Shown here: piece after piece, positions 14,195-21,758 of the stretch
How the letters are laid out: each line of letters starts with the position of its first letter
Position numbering within the stretch: the first letter of the stretch is position 1
NCBI RefSeq assembly: GCF_001424385.1
Contig: NZ_LMPO01000008.1
Span: 78,006 to 115,147, forward strand
Origin: Curtobacterium sp. Leaf183
GTDB lineage: Bacteria > Actinomycetota > Actinomycetes > Actinomycetales > Microbacteriaceae
Reading direction: 5' to 3'
Length of the DNA: 37,142 nucleotides
The notes under the pieces: model-generated
What the model saw: only the letters and a program-made list of their open reading frames with translations
What the model was told of the DNA's origin: nothing
Database searches by the model: none
Translations under genes and position numbers: made by a program

Positions 14195-15883
14195 ATGGAC
14201 ATCGCCGAGCTCCTCATCCTGCTGGTCGGATCGCTGCTCGTGACCGGCTTCGCGCGGGCCAAGGGGTTGCCGGCTCCCCTGCTGGTGACGGCGGTGGCGC
14301 TGGCGGTGTCGTTCGTGCCCGGCCTGCCGCACATCGAGATCAACTCCGAGCTGATCCTGACGGTGATCCTGCCGCCGCTGCTGTACTCCGCGGCCCTCGA
14401 CGTGTCGTGGCAGAGCTTCCAGCAGTCGATCAAGCAGATCCGTCGACTCGGGATCTTCCTGGTGATCGTGACGGCGCTCGCGGTCGCCCTGGCGGCGTAC
14501 ATCATCATCCCGGACATGGACTGGCCCGCGGCCATCCTGCTCGGCGCGGTCGTCGCCCCGCCGGACGCGGTGTCGGCGGCCGCGATCGGTCGCAAGCTCG
14601 GGCTCCCCCGGCGCGTGATGACGGTGCTGTCCGGCGAGAGCCTGATCAACGACGCCGCATCGCTGACCCTGGTGCGCGTCTTCACCCTCATCGCGGCCGG
14701 CACCTCGTTGACCATCTGGCAGGACCTCGGCATCTTCGGTCTGGCGATCGGCGTCGGTCTGGCGATCGGCATCGTGCTCGGCGTCCTGGTGCACTGGATC
14801 CGGATGCGCATCAACGACCCCGTCGTCGAGACGATCATGAGCATCCTGCTGCCGTTCGTGGCGTACATCCTGGCCGAGGAACTTTCCGGCTCCGGGGTCA
14901 TCGCCGTCGTCACCGCGGGCCTGTACATCGGCTACAACTCCCCCAAGGAGGGCTACGCCACGCGACTGCAGGAGCGCCCCCTGTGGACGAGCATCGACGT
15001 CATCCTCGAGGGCTTCGTCTTCGCGCTGATCGGGCTGCAGCTCAACACGGTGGTGCAGGACCTGGTCGAGAGCGAGCGCAGCCTCGGGCAGACCATCACC
15101 GCCGCAGCGGTCGTGCTGGCGGTGGTCATCGTCGTCCGTCCGCTCTTCGTGTTCGAGTCCTACGTCCGCAACCGCTTCAACGGACGCTGGTTCCGGCCCC
15201 TGCGCATCCGGCTGTCCCGCGGGCACCGCTGGTTGCGGTGGATGCGCGGCTCCGCCGAGCCGAAGCTGAACTGGCGCGAACTCACCGTGATCTCGTGGAC
15301 CGGCATGCGCGGCGTGGTGACGCTGGCCGCGGCGGTGTCGGTCGTGGCGAGCCCCGTGCAGATCAAGGCGCAGGACACCATCTTCGTGATCGCGTTCATC
15401 GTGACGGTCGGCACGCTCCTGCTGCAGGGGCTGACCCTGCCCTTCGTGATCCGCTCCCTCAAGGTGCAGGACCCGGCCGAGGGCGAAGAGGACGTCCGCA
15501 GCGAGATGCGCCTGAACCAGCGCACGACCGAGGCGGCCATCGAGCTGCTCGACCGACGACGGCCGGAGTGGGCGAAGCAGTACGGCGACCAGGCGATCGA
15601 CACGGTCGTCAGTCGGCTGAAGTCCCGCCTCGAACGGCAGGCCGAGGTCTTCCGCCAGGACGCCGAGGAAGAGGAGATCGAGGACCGGAACTCCCCCGTG
15701 CGGCTCCGCGGGTCGCAGATCCAGGACATCCGACGCGAGCTGCTCGACCGGCGCCGCGAGATCGTGCTCGAGGAGCGCGAACGCGGCAACCTCGACGAAG
15801 AGGTCATGCGCCGTGTGCTCGTGACGCTCGACGCCGAGGAACTCGCGATGGACTCGGCGCAGGCGTCGCGCAGCCGGTCGTAG
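14195..15883 (+). CDS. Na+/H+ antiporter, CPA1 family
   Basis: 562 residues: about twelve transmembrane segments in the first 420 residues, then a long charged cytoplasmic tail of about 140 residues. The CPA1 ion-binding motif is ESLINDAASL with N152-D153; VVAPPDAVSAAAIGRKLGLPRR comes before it, and the SWTGMRGVVTLAAA helix near 370 is another family hallmark. It exchanges cytoplasmic Na+ (or K+) for protons to hold pH and ion balance. The tail (ERQAEVFRQDAEEEEIED... RRREIVLEERERGNL) is strongly helical and probably regulatory. GGGAGA lies 9 nt before the ATG. A hairpin 10 nt after the stop codon ends the unit. Confidence 0.93.
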   Translation: MDIAELLILLVGSLLVTGFARAKGLPAPLLVTAVALAVSFVPGLPHIEINSELILTVILPPLLYSAALDVSWQSFQQSIKQIRRLGIFLVIVTALAVALAAYIIIPDMDWPAAILLGAVVAPPDAVSAAAIGRKLGLPRRVMTVLSGESLINDAASLTLVRVFTLIAAGTSLTIWQDLGIFGLAIGVGLAIGIVLGVLVHWIRMRINDPVVETIMSILLPFVAYILAEELSGSGVIAVVTAGLYIGYNSPKEGYATRLQERPLWTSIDVILEGFVFALIGLQLNTVVQDLVESERSLGQTITAAAVVLAVVIVVRPLFVFESYVRNRFNGRWFRPLRIRLSRGHRWLRWMRGSAEPKLNWRELTVISWTGMRGVVTLAAAVSVVASPVQIKAQDTIFVIAFIVTVGTLLLQGLTLPFVIRSLKVQDPAEGEEDVRSEMRLNQRTTEAAIELLDRRRPEWAKQYGDQAIDTVVSRLKSRLERQAEVFRQDAEEEEIEDRNSPVRLRGSQIQDIRRELLDRRREIVLEERERGNLDEEVMRRVLVTLDAEELAMDSAQASRSRS

Positions 15884-15892
15884 GGGCGAGCT

Positions 15893-15917
15893 GCCGGGCG
15901 GCCCGCTCCCGCCCGGC
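15893..15917 (+). terminator. terminator after the antiporter gene
   Basis: GCCGGGCGG (15893-15901) pairs perfectly with CCGCCCGGC (15909-15917), 7-nt loop, beginning 10 nt after the stop codon. Confidence 0.65.
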
Positions 15918-15946
15918 CCACCCGGACCGCGGTCAGTCGTGCGGCG

Positions 15947-15990
15947 TATCCTGCACGCAGCCGACACGAGACCAGGAGCACAGCGCGCCA
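15947..15990 (+). promoter_or_regulatory. promoter and ribosome-binding site of the ABC-2-like gene
   Basis: TATCCT (15947-15952) is a -10 that predicts a leader of about 32 nt containing AGGAG (15974-15978) before the GTG at 15991. The gene is therefore likely transcribed separately from the antiporter. Confidence 0.45.
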
Positions 15991-17466
15991 GTGAGCAGTC
16001 CCCGGAACGACGTCCACACGAACAGCGACACCCCGGAGCGTCCGGGGTCGTCACGCAAGGTCCAGCCGCGCCGCCGCCAGGCCCCGGTCCCAGCGCCGCA
16101 GAAGATCAGCGCGTACCGCCGCTGGTTCGGCACGCTGCACCCATCGCTGCAGCTCATCGGCCTGCAGCTCTGGATGCCCCTGTTCTTCATCGTCGGCTTC
16201 TGCCTGTGCTACGTCTTCGCGTTCCACGCCCCGCACCCCCACGACGTCCCCATCGCGCTGATCGGCAGTGACCCGACCTTCGTCCAGGCCGTGCAGAAGG
16301 CCCTGCCCGGCGAGTTCGTGTTCCACACCTACGACTCTCTGGCCGCGGCCAAGCGCGACGTCCTGGCCGGGGCGATGGCCGTCGCGTACGACCCGTCGAA
16401 CAACGAGTTCTTCAAGGCGAGCGCGCACCAGTTCCAGGTCGCCAGTCTCGTGCCGGCGACGCTCTCGGCGGTGCTCACGGCGATCGGCGTCGCGACGCCC
16501 AAGATCACCGAACTCGCGGCACTCCCGTCCTACGACGAGTACGGCACCGTGCCGATGTACGTCATGCTCGCCTGGTGCATCGGCGGCTACATGGTCGCGA
16601 TGTTCATCGGCATCATGGGCGGCCCGCTGCGACACCGCGTCCGCATGGCGGTCATCGTCGTGGGCGGGCTCATCATCTCGCTCATCACGAACACGCTCGC
16701 CGGTCCGGTCGTGGGCGCGATCCACGGCCACTGGATCGAGCTCGTGCTCATCGCCTGGGGCTGGATCGTGGCGATCGGCCTGGCCGTGAACGGGCTGAGC
16801 TACTTCGTCGGCCGCTTCATCGCCGCCCCCGCCATGATCTGCTTCGTGTTCCTGTCCATGCCGTCCTCCGGCGGCGCGTACCCGAAGTGGTTCATGCCGG
16901 AGCCGTTCGCGTGGCTCAACAACGTCGTCGTCGGCTCGAGCATGGTCGACATGATCAAGCACCAGGTCTACGGCGTCGGCCCGGGTCCCGCCCGCGGGCT
17001 CATCACCATGGCCTGCTACGCCGGGGCTGGTCTGGTGCTGATGTACTTCGGCAAGATGCTCTGGGAGCGTCGTCGCATCCGCGCGATCGTCACCGGTCGC
17101 ACGACCATGTTCCAGGACGCCCAGACCGCGAACCGCGAGTTCCTCGGCAAGCAGCGCGACGTCGAGCTCGAGCGCCACGGACTGTCGTCCACCGAGACCG
17201 GCACGCTGCAGGTCCTGCGCGACAGCGACTGGGAGGACGACCGCGTGAGCGGCGACGTCTTCACCGGCGGACGCGACGGGCTCGAGAACGAGCCGCTGAC
17301 CACCGGTCGCATCCCCGTGGTGCGGCAGCAGGACCGCCAACCGGTCGGTGGCCGGACCGGAGGCCCCGGTTCCGGTCCCCGCGCACGTTCCGCCTCAGGG
17401 GCGGGCGACTCGGGGACGCCGGCCGAGCCCGGCGACAAGCCCCACCACCGGCACGCGGCCCGCTGA
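15991..17466 (+). CDS. ABC-2/YhgE-like integral membrane protein
   Basis: 491 residues. A basic, Pro-rich N-terminal 45 residues; a first transmembrane helix near 60-85 (LQLWMPLFFIVGFCLCYVF); an extracytoplasmic domain of about 115 residues; five more helices from about 190 to 360; and a long charged, Gly/Pro-rich cytoplasmic tail. This topology is that of ABC-2-type permeases and YhgE/Pip-like proteins. No ATPase gene is nearby, so it is not a conventional transporter pair here. The external domain (VPIALIGSDPTFVQAVQKAL, then AMAVAYDPSNNEFF) matches the ABC-2 exporter pattern in which small peptides or lipids are handled, but the substrate is unknown. Start GTG with AGGAG 12 nt upstream. Confidence 0.7.
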   Translation: MSSPRNDVHTNSDTPERPGSSRKVQPRRRQAPVPAPQKISAYRRWFGTLHPSLQLIGLQLWMPLFFIVGFCLCYVFAFHAPHPHDVPIALIGSDPTFVQAVQKALPGEFVFHTYDSLAAAKRDVLAGAMAVAYDPSNNEFFKASAHQFQVASLVPATLSAVLTAIGVATPKITELAALPSYDEYGTVPMYVMLAWCIGGYMVAMFIGIMGGPLRHRVRMAVIVVGGLIISLITNTLAGPVVGAIHGHWIELVLIAWGWIVAIGLAVNGLSYFVGRFIAAPAMICFVFLSMPSSGGAYPKWFMPEPFAWLNNVVVGSSMVDMIKHQVYGVGPGPARGLITMACYAGAGLVLMYFGKMLWERRRIRAIVTGRTTMFQDAQTANREFLGKQRDVELERHGLSSTETGTLQVLRDSDWEDDRVSGDVFTGGRDGLENEPLTTGRIPVVRQQDRQPVGGRTGGPGSGPRARSASGAGDSGTPAEPGDKPHHRHAAR

Positions 17467-17476
17467 CCCGGGCGGG

Positions 17477-17491
17477 TATCCTGGCCGGACC
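17477..17491 (+). promoter_or_regulatory. promoter of the 91-aa membrane protein gene
   Basis: TATCCT (17477-17482) ends 9 nt before the ATG at 17492, predicting a transcription start within 1-3 nt of it. No Shine-Dalgarno sequence is present. The hexamer starts 10 nt past the previous stop codon. Confidence 0.45.
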
Positions 17492-17767
17492 ATGACCCGT
17501 TCCTCCTGGCACCGCCTGCTCGTCACCGTCGTCGTCGTGCTGCTGGCGCTGACCGCCGCCCTGTGGATCACGAGCGTCGTGCTCGCGCCGGCAGACGGCC
17601 GCAACACCGCCGGGCTCTTCGTGGGCTGGGCGATGTTCGCCCTGGTCGGCGCGATCGCCGTCGGCATCGTGGACTTCTTCGTCCGACCGCTCGGTGGGCG
17701 CAGCGGCGACGCCGACGTCATCGCCGACGCCGAGCAGGCGCGCACGGGCAGCACCCGCACGCGCTGA
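17492..17767 (+). CDS. small two-helix membrane protein, unknown function
   Basis: 91 residues with two transmembrane helices (about 8-30 and 43-65) and a short charged C-terminus (GGRSGDADVIADAEQARTGSTRTR). I do not recognise a family. The ATG at 17492 is the first start before the first helix and follows a near-leaderless promoter. It lies 25 nt after the ABC-2-like gene. Its stop codon falls inside the first copy of a 16-bp tandem repeat, so copy-number changes would not alter the protein unless they shift the stop. Confidence 0.7.
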   Translation: MTRSSWHRLLVTVVVVLLALTAALWITSVVLAPADGRNTAGLFVGWAMFALVGAIAVGIVDFFVRPLGGRSGDADVIADAEQARTGSTRTR

Positions 17768-17814
17768 CACCCGCACGCGCCGACACCCGCACGCGCTGAC
17801 ACCCGACGCGCTCG
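17752..17814. repeat. 16-bp tandem repeat, about 3.9 copies
   Basis: Unit CACCCGCACGCGCTGA at 17752-17767, 17768-17783 (CGA for TGA), 17784-17799 and a shorter fourth copy 17800-17814. The first copy contains the stop codon of the 91-aa gene. The array fills most of the 72-nt gap before the convergent NRPS-like gene; I see no hairpin terminator there. Confidence 0.8.
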
Positions 17815-17839
17815 CCCCCGCTGACGCCGGGGCGGCGGA

Positions 17840-20623
17840 TCAGCCCAGCTGCTCGCGGAGCGCCTCGGCCAGTTCGCCGACGTAGGGCTCGCGCAGCACC
17901 GAGCTGTGCTCGCTGTGCATGCGCACCTCGTCCGCGCCGCCGACCAGGAACGGGGCCCACCGACTCGCGCCGGAGTCGTTGCCGTCCGCGACCACGAGCG
18001 TCACCGCGCCCTCGTACACCGGCGGGCGGTACCGGCGCGACACGACGACCGCGTGGTCGAAGAACGCGCGGAACTGCTGCTGCCCCTGCCAGCGGAACAT
18101 CCCGGCGCCGTACGCGCGGGCACGGCGACCGATCTGCCCGAACGGCGCGAGCACCCGCTCCCGCACGAACGCGGTCCGGTCCGTCACCCGCCGACGCAGT
18201 CCGGTCCGCGGTGCCGAGCCCGGCCCGAGGTCCAGCTCGCCGAACTCGACGACGTCCACCTGCTCAGCTGTCTGCTCCGGCAGGTAGGTGTCCACGAGGA
18301 CGACGCGGTGCACGGTCTGTCCGGCCGCGGTCAGGACCGCCGCCATCTCCAGTGCGACGAGGCCGCCGAACGAGTGCCCGGCGATCGTGTACGGGCCGCG
18401 AGGCTGCACGACGCGCATCAGCTCGATGTAGCGCTTGGCCATCGCCGGGATGCTCCAGTCCGGCACCGAGCGACGTTCCAGGCCATGCTGCTGGAAGGCG
18501 TAGACGGCGCGGTCACCCAGGCGTCGGGACAGCGGTGCCCAGGTGAGCCCGAGCGCACCGGCGCCGGCGACGCAGAACAGCGGCGCAGCCTCGGCGCCCA
18601 CCCCGTCAGCCAGGGTCATCACGTCCGGGTGGCTCGGGACCGCGGCGGCGCCGAGCCGGGCCCGGGCCGCGAAGGTCCGCACCGTCGGCGACTCGAGCAG
18701 GTCCGTCGACGGCAGGTCGACACCGAGCCGGTCGTTGACCAGAGCGAGCATCTCCTCGGCGGAGAGCGAGTCACCGCCGAGTGCCGCGAAGTCGTTGTCG
18801 AGTCCGACGGCCGGCAGCTGCAGCGGACCCACCGAGGGGAGCCCGAGGACCTCGGACCAGATCTGCGCGACGGCGAGCTGCCACTGGTCGTAGGTGTCGG
18901 CGTCGGGCAGGGCCGTACCGCCCTCGCCGAGCGTCATCGCCAGCGACGGGGCCTCGGGCAGCGCCGCGCGGTCGACCTTGCCGCGCTCGTTGCGCGGCAG
19001 CGCGGCCATCGGCACGATCGCGGTCGGGACCATGTAGTCCGGCAGCAGGTCGCGGAGGGCCTTGCGGATCGCGGCGGGCGACGCCGAGCGGCGACCGCGC
19101 TTGGTCACGACGTAGGCGACGAGGCGGGTCGGTGCCGGCGGGGCCTTGACCGCGACGACGGCCGCCTCCTGCACGGTGTCGACCGTGCGCAGCGCCGACT
19201 CGACCTCGCTCGGCTCGACCAGGTAGCCGCGGACCTTGACGGCGTCGTCGGCGCGGCCGAGCAGCGTGATCCGGCCGTCCTCGTCGAACCGGCCCAGGTC
19301 GCCGACCGCCCACGACGGCGTGCCGTCGTCGGCGACACCGGCACGGGTCGCCGTGGTCTCCGGCGCACCCCAGTAGCCGCTGGTCATCGCGTCCGAGATG
19401 CAGACGATCTCGCCCGACTCGCCGACGTCGGCGATGCTGCCGTCCGATCGTCGGAGGACGATCCGCTTGCCCGCGACGATGCGGCCGGAGGGGATGCTCC
19501 GCTCGGGCACCGGGTCGGTGCTGCGGATCTCGTTGACGGCGTAGACGTTGGTCTCGCTCGACCCGGTCCAGTTGCAGAACGAGGTGGTCGGTCCGAGCAG
19601 GGGCCGGAGCGCGGCCAGGTCCGGCCCCGTCACGGCCTCGCCCACGGTCGCCACCATGCGCAGCCCACGCAGACGGTCGTCGGCGGGGTCGAGCGCGCTG
19701 ACCACCGAACGGACCAGGTGCGGCGTGGTGTGCAGGGTGGTCAGACCCGCGTCGCGGATCCACGTGGCCAGGCCGTCGACGCCGGTGCGCCGCGGGTCGG
19801 CGACGTGCATCGAGGCGCCGGCGAGCAGTCCGGACAGCACGAGGGAGAACCCCGCGGAGAACCCGTGCGGCAGGACCGACGCCAGGCGGTCCTCGGGCAC
19901 GAAGCGGAAGACCTCGCGCTCGGCCACGGTGTCGGCCATCGCCTGACGGTGCGTCATCACGACGCCCTTGGGTGCGCCGGTCGAGCCGGAGGTGAAGATG
20001 ATCACGAGCGGGTCGCGCCCGCTCCGCTCGGCGGCCGCGGCGACCGGGGCGATCGGGGCGTCTGCCGCGGCGATGGCACGCGCCTCGGCGACGAGGGGAC
20101 CGAACGGGAGGACCGTGCCCCGGTCCGCGACGAGGGTCGCGGCCTGCGCAGCGTGCGCCTGGTCCGCGACCACGTCGACGATGCCGGCCAGGCTCATGAC
20201 GTGGCGCAGTCGCGCCTCGGGAAGGAAGGGGTCGAGCGCGACGATGGTGCGCCCGGCACGGACCAGACCGAGCAGGGACAGGACGGACCCGACACCGTGC
20301 GTCACGAGCACACCGACGGGCACGGACGCACCACCCTGGGGCACGTCGACACCGAGTCCGCTGTGGTCGTCCGGCGTCAGCCGCTGGTCGAACAGCATGC
20401 CGGCGGCGCGCGTCACCCGGTCGAGCTCGCCGTGGGTCAGGGAGAGGTGCTCGTCCGTCACCGCGAGGGCGTCCGGCAGCCGCGCGGCGACGTCCGAGAG
20501 CCCCGCCAGGAGCGACGTCTCGGGCACGGCGGCGCCACGGTGGTCGGACAGTGGACCCGTCGACGTGCTCGACGGCCGCGCGGGCGGCGTCGTGTCGGCT
20601 CGGGGTCCGGAGGAGATGAGCAC
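17840..20623 (-). CDS. NRPS-like adenylation-carrier-thioesterase protein
   Basis: 927 residues, three domains and no condensation domain. Adenylation, about 35-560: A3 IFTSGSTGAPKG (209-220), A5 NWTGSSETNVY (351-361), A7 WAVGDLGRF (438-446), A8 GRADDAVKVRGYLVEPSEVE (456-475), A10 PRNERGKVDR with K549. Carrier, about 580-655: LGGDSL with phosphopantetheine serine S619. Thioesterase, about 680-925: GHSFGG with S751, likely D778 and H906 (EHSSVLREP). It should activate an acid, load it on its own carrier and release it by hydrolysis, cyclisation or dimerisation. At the A4 position FDAS is replaced by FSAG (F255), so the Asp that binds the amino group of amino acids is absent. A phosphopantetheinyl transferase must come from elsewhere. 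GTG start with AGGGGA 6 nt upstream. Product unknown. Confidence 0.9.
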   Translation of the reverse strand: MLISSGPRADTTPPARPSSTSTGPLSDHRGAAVPETSLLAGLSDVAARLPDALAVTDEHLSLTHGELDRVTRAAGMLFDQRLTPDDHSGLGVDVPQGGASVPVGVLVTHGVGSVLSLLGLVRAGRTIVALDPFLPEARLRHVMSLAGIVDVVADQAHAAQAATLVADRGTVLPFGPLVAEARAIAAADAPIAPVAAAAERSGRDPLVIIFTSGSTGAPKGVVMTHRQAMADTVAEREVFRFVPEDRLASVLPHGFSAGFSLVLSGLLAGASMHVADPRRTGVDGLATWIRDAGLTTLHTTPHLVRSVVSALDPADDRLRGLRMVATVGEAVTGPDLAALRPLLGPTTSFCNWTGSSETNVYAVNEIRSTDPVPERSIPSGRIVAGKRIVLRRSDGSIADVGESGEIVCISDAMTSGYWGAPETTATRAGVADDGTPSWAVGDLGRFDEDGRITLLGRADDAVKVRGYLVEPSEVESALRTVDTVQEAAVVAVKAPPAPTRLVAYVVTKRGRRSASPAAIRKALRDLLPDYMVPTAIVPMAALPRNERGKVDRAALPEAPSLAMTLGEGGTALPDADTYDQWQLAVAQIWSEVLGLPSVGPLQLPAVGLDNDFAALGGDSLSAEEMLALVNDRLGVDLPSTDLLESPTVRTFAARARLGAAAVPSHPDVMTLADGVGAEAAPLFCVAGAGALGLTWAPLSRRLGDRAVYAFQQHGLERRSVPDWSIPAMAKRYIELMRVVQPRGPYTIAGHSFGGLVALEMAAVLTAAGQTVHRVVLVDTYLPEQTAEQVDVVEFGELDLGPGSAPRTGLRRRVTDRTAFVRERVLAPFGQIGRRARAYGAGMFRWQGQQQFRAFFDHAVVVSRRYRPPVYEGAVTLVVADGNDSGASRWAPFLVGGADEVRMHSEHSSVLREPYVGELAEALREQLG

Positions 20624-20658
20624 GTGGGGTCCCCTTCACGGTGCATCGGCGGTCGGTG

Positions 20659-20671
20659 TCGACCGACCGTA
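20659..20671 (-). promoter_or_regulatory. candidate promoter of the NRPS-like gene
   Basis: TACGGT on the minus strand (plus-strand 20666-20671) predicts a start near 20659 and a 36-nt leader with the ribosome-binding site AGGGGA (20630-20635). No clear -35 is seen. Confidence 0.35.
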
Positions 20672-20775
20672 ACCCCGGAGCGGAACCGACCGACGGGCGC
20701 GGAGGACCGGATGCGGGAAGCCGCCGAACGGTGCGACATGCCGCAGCGGGCCACGTCGATGCGGGCTGCGGACAG

Positions 20776-21309
20776 CTAGTCGGCCGACGAGGCCGCGGCC
20801 GCGTCGACACCCGAGCCGGTGAACCCGGCGACGGTCGCGTCGTCGTCGGCGAAGGTGAACCGCGCCTCGACGGACCCGCCCGCCAGCACACCCGGCAGCC
20901 AGTAGCGGGCGTCGTCCCACATCGCGTCGTACGGGACGTCGGCGACCGGGATCCACCGCGGAGCCAGTTCCTCGCTCGCCGTCGGAGTACCGGACCAGTG
21001 ACGGCAGACGAAGACGTCCGAGACCTGCGACCATGACGGCCGGAACGGGAACCGGTAGTCCAACGTGCCCCGGGCCTCCAGGTCGGCCGGGTCGAGCCGC
21101 AGGCCGACCTCTTCCGCGACCTCGCGCACGGCGGTCTCGACCGCCGTCTCGGTGCCCTCCCGCTTGCCGCCCGGACCGACCACGCGACCGCTGCCGAGAC
21201 CGCGACGCTTCTCGCCGAGCAGCACCTCGGGCCCCTCGGCGCCGTCGCGCAGCAGGTACACGACCACGACCCGAGGGTGCTGGTTCTTGGTCGCGTCGCG
21301 CTCCGTCAC
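20776..21309 (-). CDS. NUDIX hydrolase (MutT-like)
   Basis: 177 residues. The complete NUDIX box GX5EX7REVXEEVG is visible: the GGKREGTE part followed by REVAEEVG, near residues 50-75. The enzyme hydrolyses a nucleoside diphosphate linked to another moiety; an 8-oxo-dGTP-cleaning role is possible but not proved by sequence. I chose the GTG at 21309, which begins VTERDATKNQHP just before the first strand (RVVVVYLL); the frame is open further upstream but crosses the divergent promoter region. CAGACT lies exactly 6 nt before this GTG, so the mRNA may be leaderless. The C-terminus is Ala/Ser-rich. Confidence 0.88.
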   Translation of the reverse strand: MTERDATKNQHPRVVVVYLLRDGAEGPEVLLGEKRRGLGSGRVVGPGGKREGTETAVETAVREVAEEVGLRLDPADLEARGTLDYRFPFRPSWSQVSDVFVCRHWSGTPTASEELAPRWIPVADVPYDAMWDDARYWLPGVLAGGSVEARFTFADDDATVAGFTGSGVDAAAASSAD

Positions 21310-21336
21310 GTGTCCAGTCTGGCCGATGACCTGGCG

Positions 21337-21348
21337 TACGCTCGTTGC
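21337..21348 (+). promoter_or_regulatory. promoter of the 116-aa gene
   Basis: TACGCT (21337-21342) predicts transcription from 21349. That base is the A of an ATG opening a 10-codon reading frame which overlaps the start of the downstream gene. Confidence 0.45.
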
Positions 21349-21381
21349 ATGGCAGGCGTGCTGCGGGGGCACCATGGCTGA
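21349..21381 (+). CDS. possible 10-codon leaderless upstream peptide
   Basis: ATG at the predicted transcription start opens a frame MAGVLRGHHG and stops at 21381, overlapping the ATG at 21374 of the next gene in another frame. It may be translated from the leaderless mRNA end and couple to, or compete with, the downstream start. It may also be chance; only its exact placement supports it. Confidence 0.25.
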   Translation: MAGVLRGHHG

Positions 21382-21724
21382 GCACCGGCGATTCGGGCGC
21401 AGCCTCGAAGTGCTGCGTGCCGAGGCCGCAGAAGAGCTCTCGATGATCGTCGAGCACCGCTCCCGCCAGGGCGACGACCCGTGGGAGTTCATGCACCTGT
21501 TGCCGACCGTCGACGAACAGGTCGTGCTGATCCTGCGCGAGGAAGCGCTCGAGCTCGACGCCGCGATCGGCCAGCGCAGTGCGCAGTGGGCGTCGCACCC
21601 GGCGTCGGGTCAGGGCACACGACTCGGCGAGGAGTACCACCGGCTGCGCCGCATCGCGCTGCAGCACCCGGAGCTCACCGCCACCGTGTGGAAGCTGATG
21701 GGCGCGCTCCCCGAGCAGTCCTGA
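21374..21724 (+). CDS. unknown 116-aa cytoplasmic protein
   Basis: 116 residues, mostly helical and charged, no signal peptide or membrane segment. Notable stretches are LEVLRAEAAEELSMIVEHRS, DDPWEFMHLLPTVDEQVVL and a Trp near the C-terminus (TATVWKLMG). I do not recognise a family. The ATG at 21374 has GGGGG 5 nt upstream. It is divergent from the NUDIX gene and 34 nt before the aminotransferase gene, which has its own weak promoter; co-transcription is possible. Composition and codon use fit real coding sequence. Confidence 0.7.
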   Translation: MAEHRRFGRSLEVLRAEAAEELSMIVEHRSRQGDDPWEFMHLLPTVDEQVVLILREEALELDAAIGQRSAQWASHPASGQGTRLGEEYHRLRRIALQHPELTATVWKLMGALPEQS

Positions 21725-21746
21725 CGCGTCCCGACGGTCGCTGCGG

Positions 21747-21758
21747 TTGGATGGCACC
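21747..21758 (+). promoter_or_regulatory. weak leaderless promoter of the PabC-like gene
   Basis: TTGGAT (21747-21752) ends 6 nt before the ATG at 21759. It fits the window's leaderless spacing but is a poor -10 (T in place of A at the second position). Confidence 0.25.

Noticed and set aside
16051..17340. 429-codon minus-strand frame opposite the ABC-2-like gene
   Set aside because: Translation is mostly Asp/His/Arg/Ala repeats with no domains, while the plus strand encodes clear transmembrane helices.
20616..20640. Plus-strand ATG after GGAGGAG near the NRPS-like start
   Set aside because: The purine run touches the ATG with no spacing, and no sensible frame follows.
17906..20779. 957-codon plus-strand frame opposite the NRPS-like gene
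   Set aside because: No recognisable motif, while the minus strand has every adenylation, carrier and thioesterase motif in order.
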